NCBI GenBank assembly: GCA_951813555.1
Contig: OX638344.1
Location: forward strand, 1,550,001 to 1,614,000
Length of the DNA: 64,000 nt
Origin: an uncultured Acidimicrobiales bacterium
GTDB lineage: Bacteria > Actinomycetota > Acidimicrobiia > Acidimicrobiales > Bin134
Direction of reading: 5' to 3'
The position numbers were made by a program, and so were the translations under genes. This document shows, piece after piece, positions 34,284 to 47,425 of this stretch. The notes below the pieces were generated by a model that worked only from the letters and a program-made list of their open reading frames with translations, made no database searches and was not told where the DNA came from. Numbering within the stretch: position 1 is the first letter of the stretch; every line of letters begins with the position of its first letter.

Positions 34284-36835
34284 CAACACTGACGATCAAC
34301 GGTCAATCAGTGACCATTCAGGGGGATCACGAGCACTTGCTGGCCGCCCTGCGCGACGAGCTGGGGATCATGTCCCCCAAAGACGGGTGCTCGCCCAGCG
34401 GCCAGTGCGGCTGCTGCGCGGTGCTGGTGGACGGCCGCGCCCGGGTGGCCTGCCAGACCTCGCTGGAGCGCTCGGTTGGCACCGAGGTGGTGACCCTCGA
34501 AGGGGTATCCGCCGAGGAGCGGGCCCGCATGGCCGACGTGTTCGCCGCCTGCGGTGCCCTCCAGTGCGGTTTCTGCACCCCCGGCATCTTGATCCGCACC
34601 AAGTCGCTGGTGGATCGCAAGGGATCTGATCTGACCCGCGAGGAGGCCTCCCGGCATCTGGGCGGCCACCTCTGCCGCTGCACCGGCTACACCAAGATCT
34701 TGGACGCGGTGGAGGCGCTGGCCCAAGGCGAGACGCCCGAGGCCGAGGTGCCCGGCGGCGTGGGCAGCCGGGGCATCAAGTACGAGGCTCGAGAGCTGGC
34801 CCTGGGCGACCGGGACTACATCGACGACCTGCGCCCCGAGGGCCTGCTGCACGGCGCGCTGCACCTGTCCGAGCACGCCCGGGCCGACGTGGTGTCCATC
34901 GACACCACCGCCGCCGAGGCCATCGACGGCGTGGTGGCGGTGTTCACCGCAGCCGACGTGCCCGGCGAGCTGCGGGTGGGGATCATCTACACGGACTGGC
35001 CGGTGTTCATCCCCGAAGGGGGCCGGACTTCCTATGTGGGCGATGTGCTGGCCATCGTGGTGGCCGAAGACCGGGCCACCGCCCGGCGGGCGGCCGAGGC
35101 CGTGCAGGTGACCTACGAGGTCCACACCCCGATCACCGACGCGGTGGCCGCGGTGACCAATGGGTCCGAAGAGGCGGTATGGCAGCTCGACGGCAACGTC
35201 TTGTCCCGCTCGGTGTACGCCCGGGGCGACGTGGACGCCGCCCTGGCGGCCAGCGCCCACACCATCCATGAGGTGTTCCAAACTCAGCGCATCGAGCACG
35301 CCTTCTTGGAGCCGGAGTCCACCCTGGCGGTGCCCAACGGCGACGGCACCATGCAGGTGTACTCCGGCGGCCAGGGGGTGTGGGACGACCGCGACCAGAT
35401 TGCCTCGGTGCTGGCCGTCGATCCTCAGCAGATCACCGTGGAGCTGGTGAGCAACGGCGGGGCTTTCGGCGGCAAGGAGGACATGGCCAACCAGGCCCAG
35501 ACCGCGCTGGCCGCCTGGCTGCTGGGCCGTCCGGTGTTGTGCACGGTGTCGCGGGAAGAGTCGTTGCGGATGCATCCCAAGCGCCATCCCATCCGCATCG
35601 AGGTGTGGGCCGGCTGCGATGCCGACGGCAAGCTCACCGCCCTGCGAGCCCGGATGGTGGGCGACTCGGGCCCCTATGCCTCAGTGGGCATGAAGGTGCT
35701 CGAGCGGGCCGCGGGCCATGCCAGTGGCCCCTATTCGGTGCCCAACATCGATGTGGAGGCAATCGCTGCTCGCACCAACAACCCGGTGTGCGGCGCCTTC
35801 CGGGGATTCGGGGCCAATCAGGCTCAATTCGCTATGGAAGGGGTCATCGACCGGCTGGCCGAGGCGGTGGGCATCGACGGGTGGGAGATGCGGTCGCGCA
35901 ACGCGGTCGCTCCGGGTGCCATCTGGGGACCGGGACAGATCATGGACGACGGATCGCTGGGGGCCCGCGCCTGCTTGGAGGCGGTGAAACCGGCCTGGGA
36001 CGAGGCCCGGGCCGCCGGCAAATCGGTGGGCATGGGACTGGGCCTAAAGAACTCCGGGCTGGGCAACGGCTTCAAGGAGATCGCCAAAGCAGTGGTGCGA
36101 TTCGACGACGACTACCACGAAGGCGGCGGCGTGGAGGTGCGCCACTGCTGGACGGAGATGGGCCAAGGGGTCCACACCGTGGCCCAGCAGGTGGCGGTGA
36201 CCGAGCTGGGCGTGAGCGCGGATCGGGTGCGGGTGGTGGTGGACACCACCTACGAGCTGGGCGCCGGACAGACCACCGGCAGCCGGGGCACGCTGATGGG
36301 CGCCGGGTCGGTGGCCGACGCCTGCCAGGCTGCTGTGGCCGACGGATGCCAGCCCGGCGTGGACTACTTCGGCGAGTACCGGGTGGACTGGACCAACAAG
36401 CTTTCCGACGGGGTGGAGAACCCCATCATCCACTCCACCTTCGGCTACGCCGCCCAGATGGTGGTGCTCGACGACGAGGGCACTGTCGAGCGGGTGGTCG
36501 CCGCCCACGACGTGGGCAAGGCGGTCAACCCGCTGCTGTGCGAGGGCCAGATCGAAGGGGCGGTTCACATGGGCCTGGGCTACGCCCTCACCGAGGACTT
36601 CCCCGCCGATGAGAACGGCTGGCCCACCAACATGACCCTCAAGTCGCTGGGAATCCTGCGGCCCAAGGACATGCCCCCCGTGGACGTGATCTTGGTGGAG
36701 TCGCCCCAGCCCAACGCCCCCTACGGCATCAAAGGGGTGGGGGAGATCGGACTGGTGCCCACCGCTGGCGCGGTGGCGGCTGCGCTTCGAGCTCACAGCG
36801 GAACGTGGCACAACAGCCTTCCCATGGGGGACTAA
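34280..36835 (+). CDS. Xanthine dehydrogenase family protein, fused [2Fe-2S] and molybdenum subunits
   Basis: An 851-residue fusion. Residues 1-155 are the two-cluster iron-sulfur subunit, with CSPSGQCGCCAVLVDGRARVAC, then CGFCTPG and LCRCTGYTKI. From about residue 165 the Mo-binding large subunit follows, with GAFRGFGANQAQFAME, MGQGVHTVAQQVAVTELGV and the catalytic-Glu region GIKGVGEIGLVPTAGA. No FAD subunit is encoded beside it. It may borrow the one at 30908 or use another acceptor. The ATG overlaps the preceding stop by 4 bases. Confidence 0.86.
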   Translation: MTTLTINGQSVTIQGDHEHLLAALRDELGIMSPKDGCSPSGQCGCCAVLVDGRARVACQTSLERSVGTEVVTLEGVSAEERARMADVFAACGALQCGFCTPGILIRTKSLVDRKGSDLTREEASRHLGGHLCRCTGYTKILDAVEALAQGETPEAEVPGGVGSRGIKYEARELALGDRDYIDDLRPEGLLHGALHLSEHARADVVSIDTTAAEAIDGVVAVFTAADVPGELRVGIIYTDWPVFIPEGGRTSYVGDVLAIVVAEDRATARRAAEAVQVTYEVHTPITDAVAAVTNGSEEAVWQLDGNVLSRSVYARGDVDAALAASAHTIHEVFQTQRIEHAFLEPESTLAVPNGDGTMQVYSGGQGVWDDRDQIASVLAVDPQQITVELVSNGGAFGGKEDMANQAQTALAAWLLGRPVLCTVSREESLRMHPKRHPIRIEVWAGCDADGKLTALRARMVGDSGPYASVGMKVLERAAGHASGPYSVPNIDVEAIAARTNNPVCGAFRGFGANQAQFAMEGVIDRLAEAVGIDGWEMRSRNAVAPGAIWGPGQIMDDGSLGARACLEAVKPAWDEARAAGKSVGMGLGLKNSGLGNGFKEIAKAVVRFDDDYHEGGGVEVRHCWTEMGQGVHTVAQQVAVTELGVSADRVRVVVDTTYELGAGQTTGSRGTLMGAGSVADACQAAVADGCQPGVDYFGEYRVDWTNKLSDGVENPIIHSTFGYAAQMVVLDDEGTVERVVAAHDVGKAVNPLLCEGQIEGAVHMGLGYALTEDFPADENGWPTNMTLKSLGILRPKDMPPVDVILVESPQPNAPYGIKGVGEIGLVPTAGAVAAALRAHSGTWHNSLPMGD

Positions 36836-36883
36836 GCCCATGGCGAGTATCAGTTCGGCTAGTCGTTCGGCACTTACGCGCTC

Positions 36884-37930
36884 GTGAGCGAGCCCACCAA
36901 CACCACGCCCGGGCTGGTCTGCGCCCACCACCACCTGTATTCGGCGCTGGCCCGGGGGATGCCCGCCCCGCCCGGAATTCCCACCGGGTTCACCGACATT
37001 CTCAAGCTGGTCTGGTGGCGGCTCGACCGGGCGCTCGACCTCGACACCATTGAGTGGTCGGCCAAGCTGGGGGCGCTGGAGGCCTTGGAGGCTGGCTGCA
37101 CCGCCATCGTCGACCATCACGAGTCGCCCAACGCCATCGAGGGCTCGCTGGAGGCAATTGCCGATGCTTGCGCCGAAGTGGGGGTGCGGGTGAGTTGCGC
37201 CTACGGGGTGACTGATCGCCACGGGGCCGACGGCGCCCGCCGGGGCCTGGCCGAGAACGAGCGATTCTTGCGGGCCGGAGGCCGGGGCATGGTCGGGGTG
37301 CACGCCGCCTTCACCTGCACCGACGACACGCTGGAAGCAGCCGCTGGCCTGGCCGCCGACTTAGGCACCGGAGTCCACATCCATGTGGCCGAAGGCCCGG
37401 TGGACGCCCCAGCCGCCGACCGCCTGGCCCAGTGGAGCGCCGACGATTGGCTGATAATCCACGGCGTACACCTGCCAGATGATCACCCACTCGCTGGAAC
37501 CCTGGTCCACAACCCCCGTTCCAACATGAACAACGCCGTGGGCTACGCCCGCCCCACCCGCTTCGCCAACCCCGTGGCACTGGGCACCGACGGCATCGGG
37601 GCCGACATGCTCGAGGAGTTCCGGGTGGCCTATGCCCGCCACCGGGAGGACGACGTCACCGCCACTCCCGACTCCGCGTGGGAGTGGCTGGCCCAGGGCT
37701 GGGAACTGTTTCCCGAGGCCCGTTCCGATATCGTCCGCTGGTCGTATGACCCCATCGATCCGTGGCGGCTGGCGTTCACCCCCGGGGTTCGGGCGACAGA
37801 CGTTGTGGTAGACGGCGAGACGCTGCTAGCCGACGGGGTGGCCACCCGGGTGGACCCCGACGAAATCCGGGCCAAGGCCGCCGAGGCCGCCGCCCGACTG
37901 TTCGCTCAATTAGAGGAGATCGACCCATGA
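36884..37930 (+). CDS. Amidohydrolase (SsnA/cytosine-guanine deaminase type), short N-terminus
   Basis: A 348-residue metal-dependent hydrolase. The HxH-type metal motif [14 protein letters not shown] lies at residues 12-25, far earlier than usual. HIHVAEGP near residue 165 and [16 protein letters not shown] near residue 225 provide the His and Asp ligands. Family members normally have about 50 more residues of beta-sandwich before the HxH motif. Here a stop codon lies just upstream of the GTG at 36884, so that part is missing. The C-terminal [18 protein letters not shown] strand is present. It overlaps the next gene by 4 bases. Confidence 0.75.
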   Translation: MSEPTNTTPGLVCAHHHLYSALARGMPAPPGIPTGFTDILKLVWWRLDRALDLDTIEWSAKLGALEALEAGCTAIVDHHESPNAIEGSLEAIADACAEVGVRVSCAYGVTDRHGADGARRGLAENERFLRAGGRGMVGVHAAFTCTDDTLEAAAGLAADLGTGVHIHVAEGPVDAPAADRLAQWSADDWLIIHGVHLPDDHPLAGTLVHNPRSNMNNAVGYARPTRFANPVALGTDGIGADMLEEFRVAYARHREDDVTATPDSAWEWLAQGWELFPEARSDIVRWSYDPIDPWRLAFTPGVRATDVVVDGETLLADGVATRVDPDEIRAKAAEAAARLFAQLEEIDP

Positions 37931-38925
37931 GTGCATACCCCGTAGCCCTCTACCTGCAAGACGCCCACTCCATGGCCGATGCCATCGCCTACGTGCAATA
38001 TGCCGAGCAGCGGGGATTCGACGCCGTGTGGCAGGCCGACTCCCGGCTGGTTCGGGAGGCCACCGTGCCCATGGCCGCGTTTGCGGCCACCACCGACACC
38101 ATCAAGGTGGGCAGTGGCGTGCTCGACATGTGGACCCGTAATCCGGCCCGGCTGGCCGCCACGTTCTCCACCCTCGACGACCTGGCGCCGGGCCGCATCC
38201 TGTGCGGGCTGGGGGCGTGGTGGGACCCGCTGGCCAGCAAAGTCGGCATCGACCGCCGCCGCCCGCTGGGGGCCATGCGGGAGGTGGTCACTGTGGTGCG
38301 GGCGCTGTTGGCCGACCAGAACGTGACCTTTGACGGCGACTATGTGCAGCTCGACGACGTGGAACTCGACTACGTGAACCAGCCCCGACGTCCTAAGGAC
38401 GTTCCCATCTACATCGGGGCCACCGGCATGAAGATGATGGAGTTGACCGGCGAGATCGCCGACGGCGTGGTGCTCAACTATCTGGTGTCACCCGACTACA
38501 ACCGCCGGGCCATGGACGCCCTGGCCGAGGGTGCGGCTCGGGCGGGCCGAACGGTGGACGACCTGGACCGACCACAACTGGTGGTGTGCTCGTTGGCCGA
38601 GGACCGGGCCGAAGCGCTGGACGCCGCCCGATTTCTGGTCACCCAGTATCTGGGCCAGCAACCCCACATCATGGCCGCCTCGGGAGTGCCCGACTCGCTT
38701 CTGGACGCGGTCAACGCCGTGCTCACCTGGCCCGCCACCATGGAGCAAATCGAGGCGGCCTCCAAGCTGGTCCCCGACGAGGTGGTGCAGATGCTGTGCG
38801 CGGCCGGCACCGCCGATGAGTGCCGGGCCCAGGTGGACGAGTACGTGGCCAACGGGGCCACTTGCCCCATCCTCTACCCCCTCGGTCCCGACGTGGAGGC
38901 CATGATCGACGCCTTCTCGCCCTGA
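37927..38925 (+). CDS. LLM class flavin-dependent oxidoreductase
   Basis: A 332-residue luciferase-like protein related to F420-dependent methylenetetrahydromethanopterin-reductase-like enzymes. Blocks include [39 protein letters not shown] and [19 protein letters not shown]. The ATG at 37927 overlaps the deaminase stop as ATGA, which settles the start. Within a heterocycle operon it could catalyse an oxidative or reductive ring step. Confidence 0.82.
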   Translation: MSAYPVALYLQDAHSMADAIAYVQYAEQRGFDAVWQADSRLVREATVPMAAFAATTDTIKVGSGVLDMWTRNPARLAATFSTLDDLAPGRILCGLGAWWDPLASKVGIDRRRPLGAMREVVTVVRALLADQNVTFDGDYVQLDDVELDYVNQPRRPKDVPIYIGATGMKMMELTGEIADGVVLNYLVSPDYNRRAMDALAEGAARAGRTVDDLDRPQLVVCSLAEDRAEALDAARFLVTQYLGQQPHIMAASGVPDSLLDAVNAVLTWPATMEQIEAASKLVPDEVVQMLCAAGTADECRAQVDEYVANGATCPILYPLGPDVEAMIDAFSP

Positions 38926-38985
38926 CGAGCCTCCACGACAGGCGCGATCACAAAGTCGGCGGCCATAGCTGGAAGAGTTAGGACC

Positions 38986-40446
38986 ATGAGCAATCGCGAG
39001 GAGTGGAAGCCGTGGCTGGAGGAGCTGGACCGGCGGCGCGCTGAGGGTGCCGCCATGGGCGGGCCGGAGCGGGTGGAAAAGTACATGCACTCCCGGGGCA
39101 GACTTGACGTGCGCCAGCGCATCGATCGGCTGTTCGACCCGGGCACCTTCCAGGAGATCGGCCCGCTGGTGGGGGCCTTGGAAGATATCCCCTCTGATGG
39201 ATTCGTCTGCGGCTACGGCCGCATCGACGGCCGGACGGTTTTGGCCGGCGCCGAGGACTTCACCGTGCTGGGCGGGTCGATCGGGGCGGGCAACACCGCC
39301 AAGCGCTATCGGATCGCCGAGCTGGCCGCCCAGGAGGGCCTCCCCTTGGTGACCATGCTGGAGGGGGCCGGGCACCGGCTCACCGGCACCGGGGGCAGCC
39401 GCGCGCCCGGCGACCTCCAGGCATACGCCGACCTGAACGGGCAGGTGCCCATGGTGTGTTTGGTGATGGGAGCCTCCGCGGGGCACGGTGCGCTGGCCGC
39501 TCCCCTCAGCGATTTTGTGATCATGACCTCTTACGCCTCCATGTTCACCGGCGGTCCGCCCTTGGTGAAGGCGGCCACTGGCGAGGACGTGACCAAAGAG
39601 GAGCTGGGGGGCGCCGACGTGTGTACCCGCATCGCCGGCTCGGCCCATAACGAGGCCCCCGACGACGAAGCAGCCGTCGACATGGCCCGCCTCTACCTCT
39701 CGTACTTCCCCCAGAGGGCCGGCCAGCCCGCGCCCCGCCGCACCGGGCCCGATACCGAGCCCCGGGTGGTGGAGGAGCTGCTCGATGTGATCCCCCCCAA
39801 CGACCGCCGCCCCTATGACATGCACCAGGTCATCGAGCACATCGTGGACCGCGAAAGCTTCTTCGAGATTCAGCCCGCCTACGGTCCGGCCATCATCATC
39901 GGACTGGCCCGCTTCGGCGGGCGGCCCAGCATGCTCGTGGCCAACAACCCCTCCTATCTGGCCGGCTCGGTGGACGCGGCCGCGGCCATAAAGGCCACCG
40001 ACCTCTTGGAGGTGATCGGCAACTACGACCACCCGGTGGTGTTTCTGGCCGACAATCCCGGGGTGATGGCCGGCACCAAGGCCGAGCGGGAGGGCATCTT
40101 GAAGTGGGGCGGCAAGATGTACAAGGCCGAGCGCCGCCTCACCAACCCCAAGATCGAGATCACCATGCGCAAGGCGTTCGGCTTCGGCTCGGTGGTGATG
40201 GCCCAGAACCCGTTCGACAACCAGACCCAGTCATTCGCCCTGCCCAGCGTGAACATGGCCGCCATGCCCGCCGAGCCCGGCGGCCGCTCAGCCAAGCTCG
40301 ACGCCGAGACCCAGGCCCAAGTGGAGCGCGACCAGCGCTCCGGCCCCTACCGCCTGGCCAACCGCCTGGGCAGCGACGACGTGATCGACCCCCGCGACAT
40401 GCGCAACGCCATCCTCAACTCCCTGATGCTGGCCGAGAATCGCTAA
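38986..40446 (+). CDS. Acyl-CoA carboxylase carboxyltransferase (beta) subunit family protein
   Basis: A 486-residue crotonase-like carboxyltransferase of the propionyl-CoA carboxylase beta family. The N-terminal half has KYMHSRGRLDVRQRIDRLFD, and the biotin-site region includes MLEGAGHRLTGTGG. The C-terminal half has MLVANNPSYLAGSVDAAAAI and VVFLADNPGVMAGTKAEREG. No biotin carboxylase gene lies nearby, so it may use a remote alpha subunit or act as a decarboxylase. It ends the rightward operon, 6 bases from a convergent gene. Confidence 0.82.
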   Translation: MSNREEWKPWLEELDRRRAEGAAMGGPERVEKYMHSRGRLDVRQRIDRLFDPGTFQEIGPLVGALEDIPSDGFVCGYGRIDGRTVLAGAEDFTVLGGSIGAGNTAKRYRIAELAAQEGLPLVTMLEGAGHRLTGTGGSRAPGDLQAYADLNGQVPMVCLVMGASAGHGALAAPLSDFVIMTSYASMFTGGPPLVKAATGEDVTKEELGGADVCTRIAGSAHNEAPDDEAAVDMARLYLSYFPQRAGQPAPRRTGPDTEPRVVEELLDVIPPNDRRPYDMHQVIEHIVDRESFFEIQPAYGPAIIIGLARFGGRPSMLVANNPSYLAGSVDAAAAIKATDLLEVIGNYDHPVVFLADNPGVMAGTKAEREGILKWGGKMYKAERRLTNPKIEITMRKAFGFGSVVMAQNPFDNQTQSFALPSVNMAAMPAEPGGRSAKLDAETQAQVERDQRSGPYRLANRLGSDDVIDPRDMRNAILNSLMLAENR

Positions 40447-40452
40447 ACCCGT

Positions 40453-41747
40453 TCAGTCCCAGAGGCGGCGGGCTCGGTGGGCCAGGTCGGCGTGGGCGGT
40501 GGCGAGGTCGCAGCCGAGGAGGTAGCCGTCTTGGACCACGGGGTTGCCTCCGACGTAGAGGTGGCGGACCCGGCGGTCGGGGCCTAGCACCAGGCCGGCC
40601 AGGGGGTCGACCACGTCGGCGATGTCGTCGCCGGGCCACACGGCCAGGTCGGCGACCATGCCGGGCTCGATTCGGCCCAGTCGGTCGGCCACTCCCAGGC
40701 AGCTCGCACCTCCTGAGGTGCCCAGGCGAATGGCGTCGGCGGGCATGAAGGCGCTGGGGTCCATGGCCCGAAGTCGGGCGGCGTACAGCGACTGGCGCAG
40801 TTCGGGGAACAGGCCGCCCACCTCGTTGGACGCCACGCCGTCCACGCCAAGCCCCACCGGTACACCGGCGGCCTCCAGGTCGGTCGCCCGGCAGGTGCCG
40901 GCGGCCAAACGGGCGTTGGAGGACGGGCAGTGGGCCACTCCCACCCCGGCGGCGCCCAGTTGGGCGATCTCTTCGTCGTTGATCCAGATGCCGTGGGCCA
41001 GCCACACGTCGTCGCCCAACCAGCCCCATTCGTCGAGCTGCTCCACCGGCCGTCGGCCGAACCGCTCTAGGCAGTGCTCTTGCTCGTCGATGGTCTCGCA
41101 TAGATGCGTGTGGAGTCGAAGCCCCCTTTGGCGGGCCAAAGCGACCGATGCCTCCATGAGCTCGGAGCTGACCGAGAACGGGCTGCACGGCGCCACCACC
41201 ACATGGATCATGTCGCCGTCGTGGTGTTGGGCGATGATCCGCTCGGTGGAGGCCATGATCGAGTCCAGGTCTTCCACCACGTGGTCGGGGGGCAGGCCGC
41301 CCTGCGACTCGCCCAAGTCCATGGCACCGCGGCTGAGGTGCAGGCGGATGCCCACCGCGGCGGCCGCTTCGGCGATGGCGTCGAACACGGCGTCGTCGCC
41401 GTGGGGCACTAGATAGTGGTGGTCGGCTGCGGACGTGCAACCGGTGGCGGCCAGCTCGCCCAGCCCGACCAGCGCAGCGGCAGCCACGTCTTCCACGGTC
41501 AGTCGCCCCCACACCGGGTAGAGCTCCACCAGCCAGCCGAACAGGTCGCAGCCCACCGCCCGACCTCGGGTCATCCATTGATAGAGGTGATGGTGGGTGT
41601 TGGCTAGCCCAGCGGTGACGATGTCGCCGTCCACGTTGATGACGGCATCGCCGGGCTGGGGCTCGACCGTGCCGGTGTCGTTGATGACGCCATCGGCGAT
41701 GGCGATGTCTCCGGGCCAGCGGGCGCCCCTCAGCACGGTGCGGGAGG

Positions 41748-41751
<4 letters not shown>
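40453..41751 (-). CDS. Amidohydrolase (8-oxoguanine/cytosine deaminase type)
   Basis: A 432-residue deaminase-type amidohydrolase. GLANTHHHLYQWMTRG near residue 50 is the HxH metal site, and LRLHTHLCETIDEQEHCLER near 215 the second His site. WLAHGIWINDEEI and GLGVDGVASNEVGGLFPELR provide the later His and Asp. The YQWMTRG and HCLERFG context is that of 8-oxoguanine deaminases and triazine hydrolases. The ATG at 41751 overlaps the previous gene as ATGA; the longer frame is a shadow. Confidence 0.83.
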
Positions 41752-43004
<1,253 letters not shown>

Positions 43005-43080
43005 CGCGCGCCGAGCCGCCCCGGCGACAGGACCCGCAGCCCGGACCCTGCAACGGCCCTTACAGAGAGGGGAGAGATAA

Positions 43081-44643
<1,563 letters not shown>

Positions 44644-44691
44644 AGACTACTCTCTTGAGGCTGGCTGTTGAGCCGATCCGAGGAGGGAATG

Positions 44692-45879
44692 ATGGCAAAG
44701 AAGTTTCTGCTGAAGTTGCTGGTGGTTTTGGCGGCGTTGACGTTGATCGCAGTGGGGTGCGGCAACGACGACGACGCGGCTCCAGCGCCAGCGCCCACTC
44801 AGGCGCCCACCGAGGCACCAGCTCTGGAACCCACTGAGGCACCGGAACCTGAGCCAACTGAGGCGCCCATGGACGATGGGGTAATCGCTGCCTTCGTCTT
44901 CGTGGGCCCAGTAGGCGACGCGGGCTGGACATGGGCCCACAATGAGGGTCGCCGATTCGCCGAGTCTCAAACCGGGGCTACCACGCATTTTGCCGAAGAC
45001 ATCCCTGAGGACGGGCCGGATTTCCGCAATATCGTCGTGGACTTCATTGAGAATGAGGATGCCGACGTGATCTTCGCCACCTCCTTCGGATACATGGATG
45101 CCATGGAGGAACTGGCTGGTGAGTACCCCGACGTGGTGTTCGAGCACGCCAGCGGCTACAAGATGAACGAAGACAACTTCGGCAACTTCTTCGGACGCAT
45201 GTACCAGCCCCGCTACCTGTCGGGAATGGCTGCTGGTGCTCTGACCGAGGCCAACCAGATCGGCTATGTGGCCGCCTTCGCGATTCCCGAGGTGCTGCGA
45301 GGCATCAACGCCTTCACCTTGGGAGCGCAGCGGGTCAACCCCGACGTGGAAGTCCACGTGACTTGGACACTCACCTGGTTTGACCCGGCGGTTGAAGGTG
45401 ATAGCGCGGCAGCCCTGTTGGAGGCCGGTGCCGACGTGATCGCCATGCACCAAGACTCCACTGCGCCTGGCCTCGCGGCTCAAGATGCGGGGGCCCGGTG
45501 GGTGTCGTACAACTCCGACATGAGCGCCTTCGCACCGGATGCATTCATTACTGCGCCAGTGTGGAACTGGGGTCCGTACTACGCCCGGATCATTGACGCA
45601 GTTGCTTCGGGCACCTACGCACCAGGGGCCTATTGGGGCGGAATGGACGACGGAATCGTTGCCCTCGCTCCGCTGGCCGCCGACGTACCCGCCGATGTCG
45701 CTGCGGAGATCGACGAAGTGGCCGCCCAACTCATCGACGGTTCTTGGGACGTCTTCACCGGCGAGATCCGGGACCAGGACGGCAACGTGGTTGTGGCCGC
45801 TGGCGAGACGATGGAGGACGGCCCGATGCTGGGCATGGAGTTCTTCGTCGAAGGCGTCGTCGGCAGCGCGACTGGTTGA
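44692..45879 (+). CDS. BMP-family ABC transporter substrate-binding lipoprotein
   Basis: A 395-residue lipoprotein. A signal peptide (KKFLLKLLVVLAALTLIAVG) ends at the lipobox Cys in AVGCGNDDD. A Pro/Glu/Thr linker (PTEAPALEPTEAPEPEPTEA) tethers the domain to the membrane. The BMP/PnrA fold follows, with GPVGDAGWTWAHNEGRRFAE and VIFATSFGYMDAMEELAGEY. BMP proteins bind nucleosides or related compounds. The ATG at 44692 has AGGAGGG upstream. Three transporter genes follow. Confidence 0.87.
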   Translation: MAKKFLLKLLVVLAALTLIAVGCGNDDDAAPAPAPTQAPTEAPALEPTEAPEPEPTEAPMDDGVIAAFVFVGPVGDAGWTWAHNEGRRFAESQTGATTHFAEDIPEDGPDFRNIVVDFIENEDADVIFATSFGYMDAMEELAGEYPDVVFEHASGYKMNEDNFGNFFGRMYQPRYLSGMAAGALTEANQIGYVAAFAIPEVLRGINAFTLGAQRVNPDVEVHVTWTLTWFDPAVEGDSAAALLEAGADVIAMHQDSTAPGLAAQDAGARWVSYNSDMSAFAPDAFITAPVWNWGPYYARIIDAVASGTYAPGAYWGGMDDGIVALAPLAADVPADVAAEIDEVAAQLIDGSWDVFTGEIRDQDGNVVVAAGETMEDGPMLGMEFFVEGVVGSATG

Positions 45880-45884
45880 GATTG

Positions 45885-45901
45885 ACCGGGGGCTTCCCGG
45901 T
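45885..45901 (+). terminator. Small hairpin between the binding protein and ATPase genes
   Basis: ACCGGG at 45885-45890 pairs with CCCGGT at 45896-45901 around GGCTT. There is no T-tract. It lies in the 28-base gap after the binding-protein gene and could stabilise that part of the transcript or dampen read-through. Confidence 0.3.
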
Positions 45902-45907
45902 ATCCAG

Positions 45908-47425
45908 ATGGCATCTGAAAATGCCGACCATGCGGTCTGGCTCCGGGGAATTGAGAAGCAATTCCCCGGAGTGATCGCTTGTGCCGGGGCCGACCTGCGG
46001 GTCCGCCCCGGCACTATCCACGCGCTCTTAGGAGAGAACGGAGCGGGCAAGACCACCATGGTCAACGTGTTGGCCGGGGTATACCGGCCCGACGCCGGCG
46101 AGGTGTGGGTGAACGGCCAACGATGCTCCTTCCATTCCCCCGCTGATGCCATCGCCGCCGGGGTGGGGATGGTGTACCAGGAGTTCCGTCTTGTCCCCAC
46201 CCTGACGGTGGCCGAGAACATCGTGCTGGGCTCTGCTCCCCGGCTGCTGCGAAGCGTAGAAATCGAGGAGCGAGTGGCCGAGTTGTCGGCGGCCTACGGT
46301 ATGGTCGCCGACCCCACTCGCCCGGTATGGCAGCTGTCGATGGGCGAGCGCCAGCGGGTTGAGATCCTCAAGTCCTTGTGGCGGAATGCCTCGGTGCTGG
46401 TCATGGACGAGCCCACCGCGGTGTTGACTCCCGGCGAGGCCGCCGAGTTGGGGGCGGCGCTGCGGGCCATGGCCGAAGGGGGTCGCTCGGTCATCTACAT
46501 AAGTCACAAGCTGGACCAGGTGGTGGCCTTCTGTGATGAGGCCACTGTGTTGCGCCAAGGCAAGACCGTTGCCACCGTCGAAGACCTGCAAGAGGTGGAC
46601 TTGACCTCATTGGCCGAGATGATGGTGGGGTCGTCCGAAGGCGGGTATGTGGATCGCCCGCCAGCTATGGAGGCAGGTCCCGAGGTGCTTTCCCTGCAAG
46701 GAGTCTGCGCCCTGAACGATCGCGGATTGCCGGCGCTGATCGACATCAACATGACCGTTCATGCCGGTGAGATCGTGGGCATCGTCGGGGTGTCGGGAAA
46801 CGGTCAAAAGGAGTTGGCCGAGGTCATCAACGGACTGCGCAGGCCGACTGAGGGCAGGGTCACGGTCAAAGAGCTGGACATCACCGGAGCGTCACCGGGA
46901 GACCTTTACGGCATGGGCCTGGCCTATGTGCCCGAAGACCGACTCGGAGTGGGTTTGGCCCCCAAAATGTCGGTCGTGGACAACGCGGTGGTGCGCTCGT
47001 ACCGATCTCAGCGGCAGGGCATATTCTTGTCGATAACCAAGTGCGTCAAGTTCTGCCAGAGTTTGGTTGAGAGGTTTGCGGTGCGGGTGGGCCGGCTCAA
47101 CGATCCGATAGCCGGGCTGTCAGGAGGGAATCTCCAGCGGTTGCTGCTAGGTCGGGAACTGGCCGAACAGCCCTCGGTGTTGGTGGCCGCCCAGCCCTCT
47201 AGGGGTTTGGATGTGCAGGGGGTGGCCGCCATTCAAGGTCATCTCGTGGATCAGCGGGCCGCCGGGGTTGGGGTGTTACTGATCTCAGAGGATCTCGACG
47301 AGCTGCTGGCCCTATCCGACCGTCTCCTAGTGATGTTCGAGGGCCGGATAGTGGGGGAATACGGCCCAGACGTCACCCCGCGAACGGTTTTGGGTTCGGC
47401 GATGGCGGGGAAGGCACCCAAATGA
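45908..47425 (+). CDS. ABC transporter ATPase, tandem domains (nucleoside/BMP type)
   Basis: A 505-residue double ATPase of the RbsA/NupA type. The first domain has Walker A GENGAGKTT near residue 45, the Q-loop YQEFRLVPTLTV, signature LSMGERQRVEIL and Walker B VLVMDEPTAVL. The second has the degenerate P-loop GVSGNGQKEL typical of this family, signature LSGGNLQ and AAQPSRGLDVQ. The ATG at 45908 is used; the frame upstream is a shadow of the binding-protein gene. The stop overlaps the next gene as ATGA. Confidence 0.88.
   Translation: MASENADHAVWLRGIEKQFPGVIACAGADLRVRPGTIHALLGENGAGKTTMVNVLAGVYRPDAGEVWVNGQRCSFHSPADAIAAGVGMVYQEFRLVPTLTVAENIVLGSAPRLLRSVEIEERVAELSAAYGMVADPTRPVWQLSMGERQRVEILKSLWRNASVLVMDEPTAVLTPGEAAELGAALRAMAEGGRSVIYISHKLDQVVAFCDEATVLRQGKTVATVEDLQEVDLTSLAEMMVGSSEGGYVDRPPAMEAGPEVLSLQGVCALNDRGLPALIDINMTVHAGEIVGIVGVSGNGQKELAEVINGLRRPTEGRVTVKELDITGASPGDLYGMGLAYVPEDRLGVGLAPKMSVVDNAVVRSYRSQRQGIFLSITKCVKFCQSLVERFAVRVGRLNDPIAGLSGGNLQRLLLGRELAEQPSVLVAAQPSRGLDVQGVAAIQGHLVDQRAAGVGVLLISEDLDELLALSDRLLVMFEGRIVGEYGPDVTPRTVLGSAMAGKAPK

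Noticed and set aside
34307..35587. 426-codon - strand open frame
   Set aside because: It is antisense to the fused hydroxylase; no family features.
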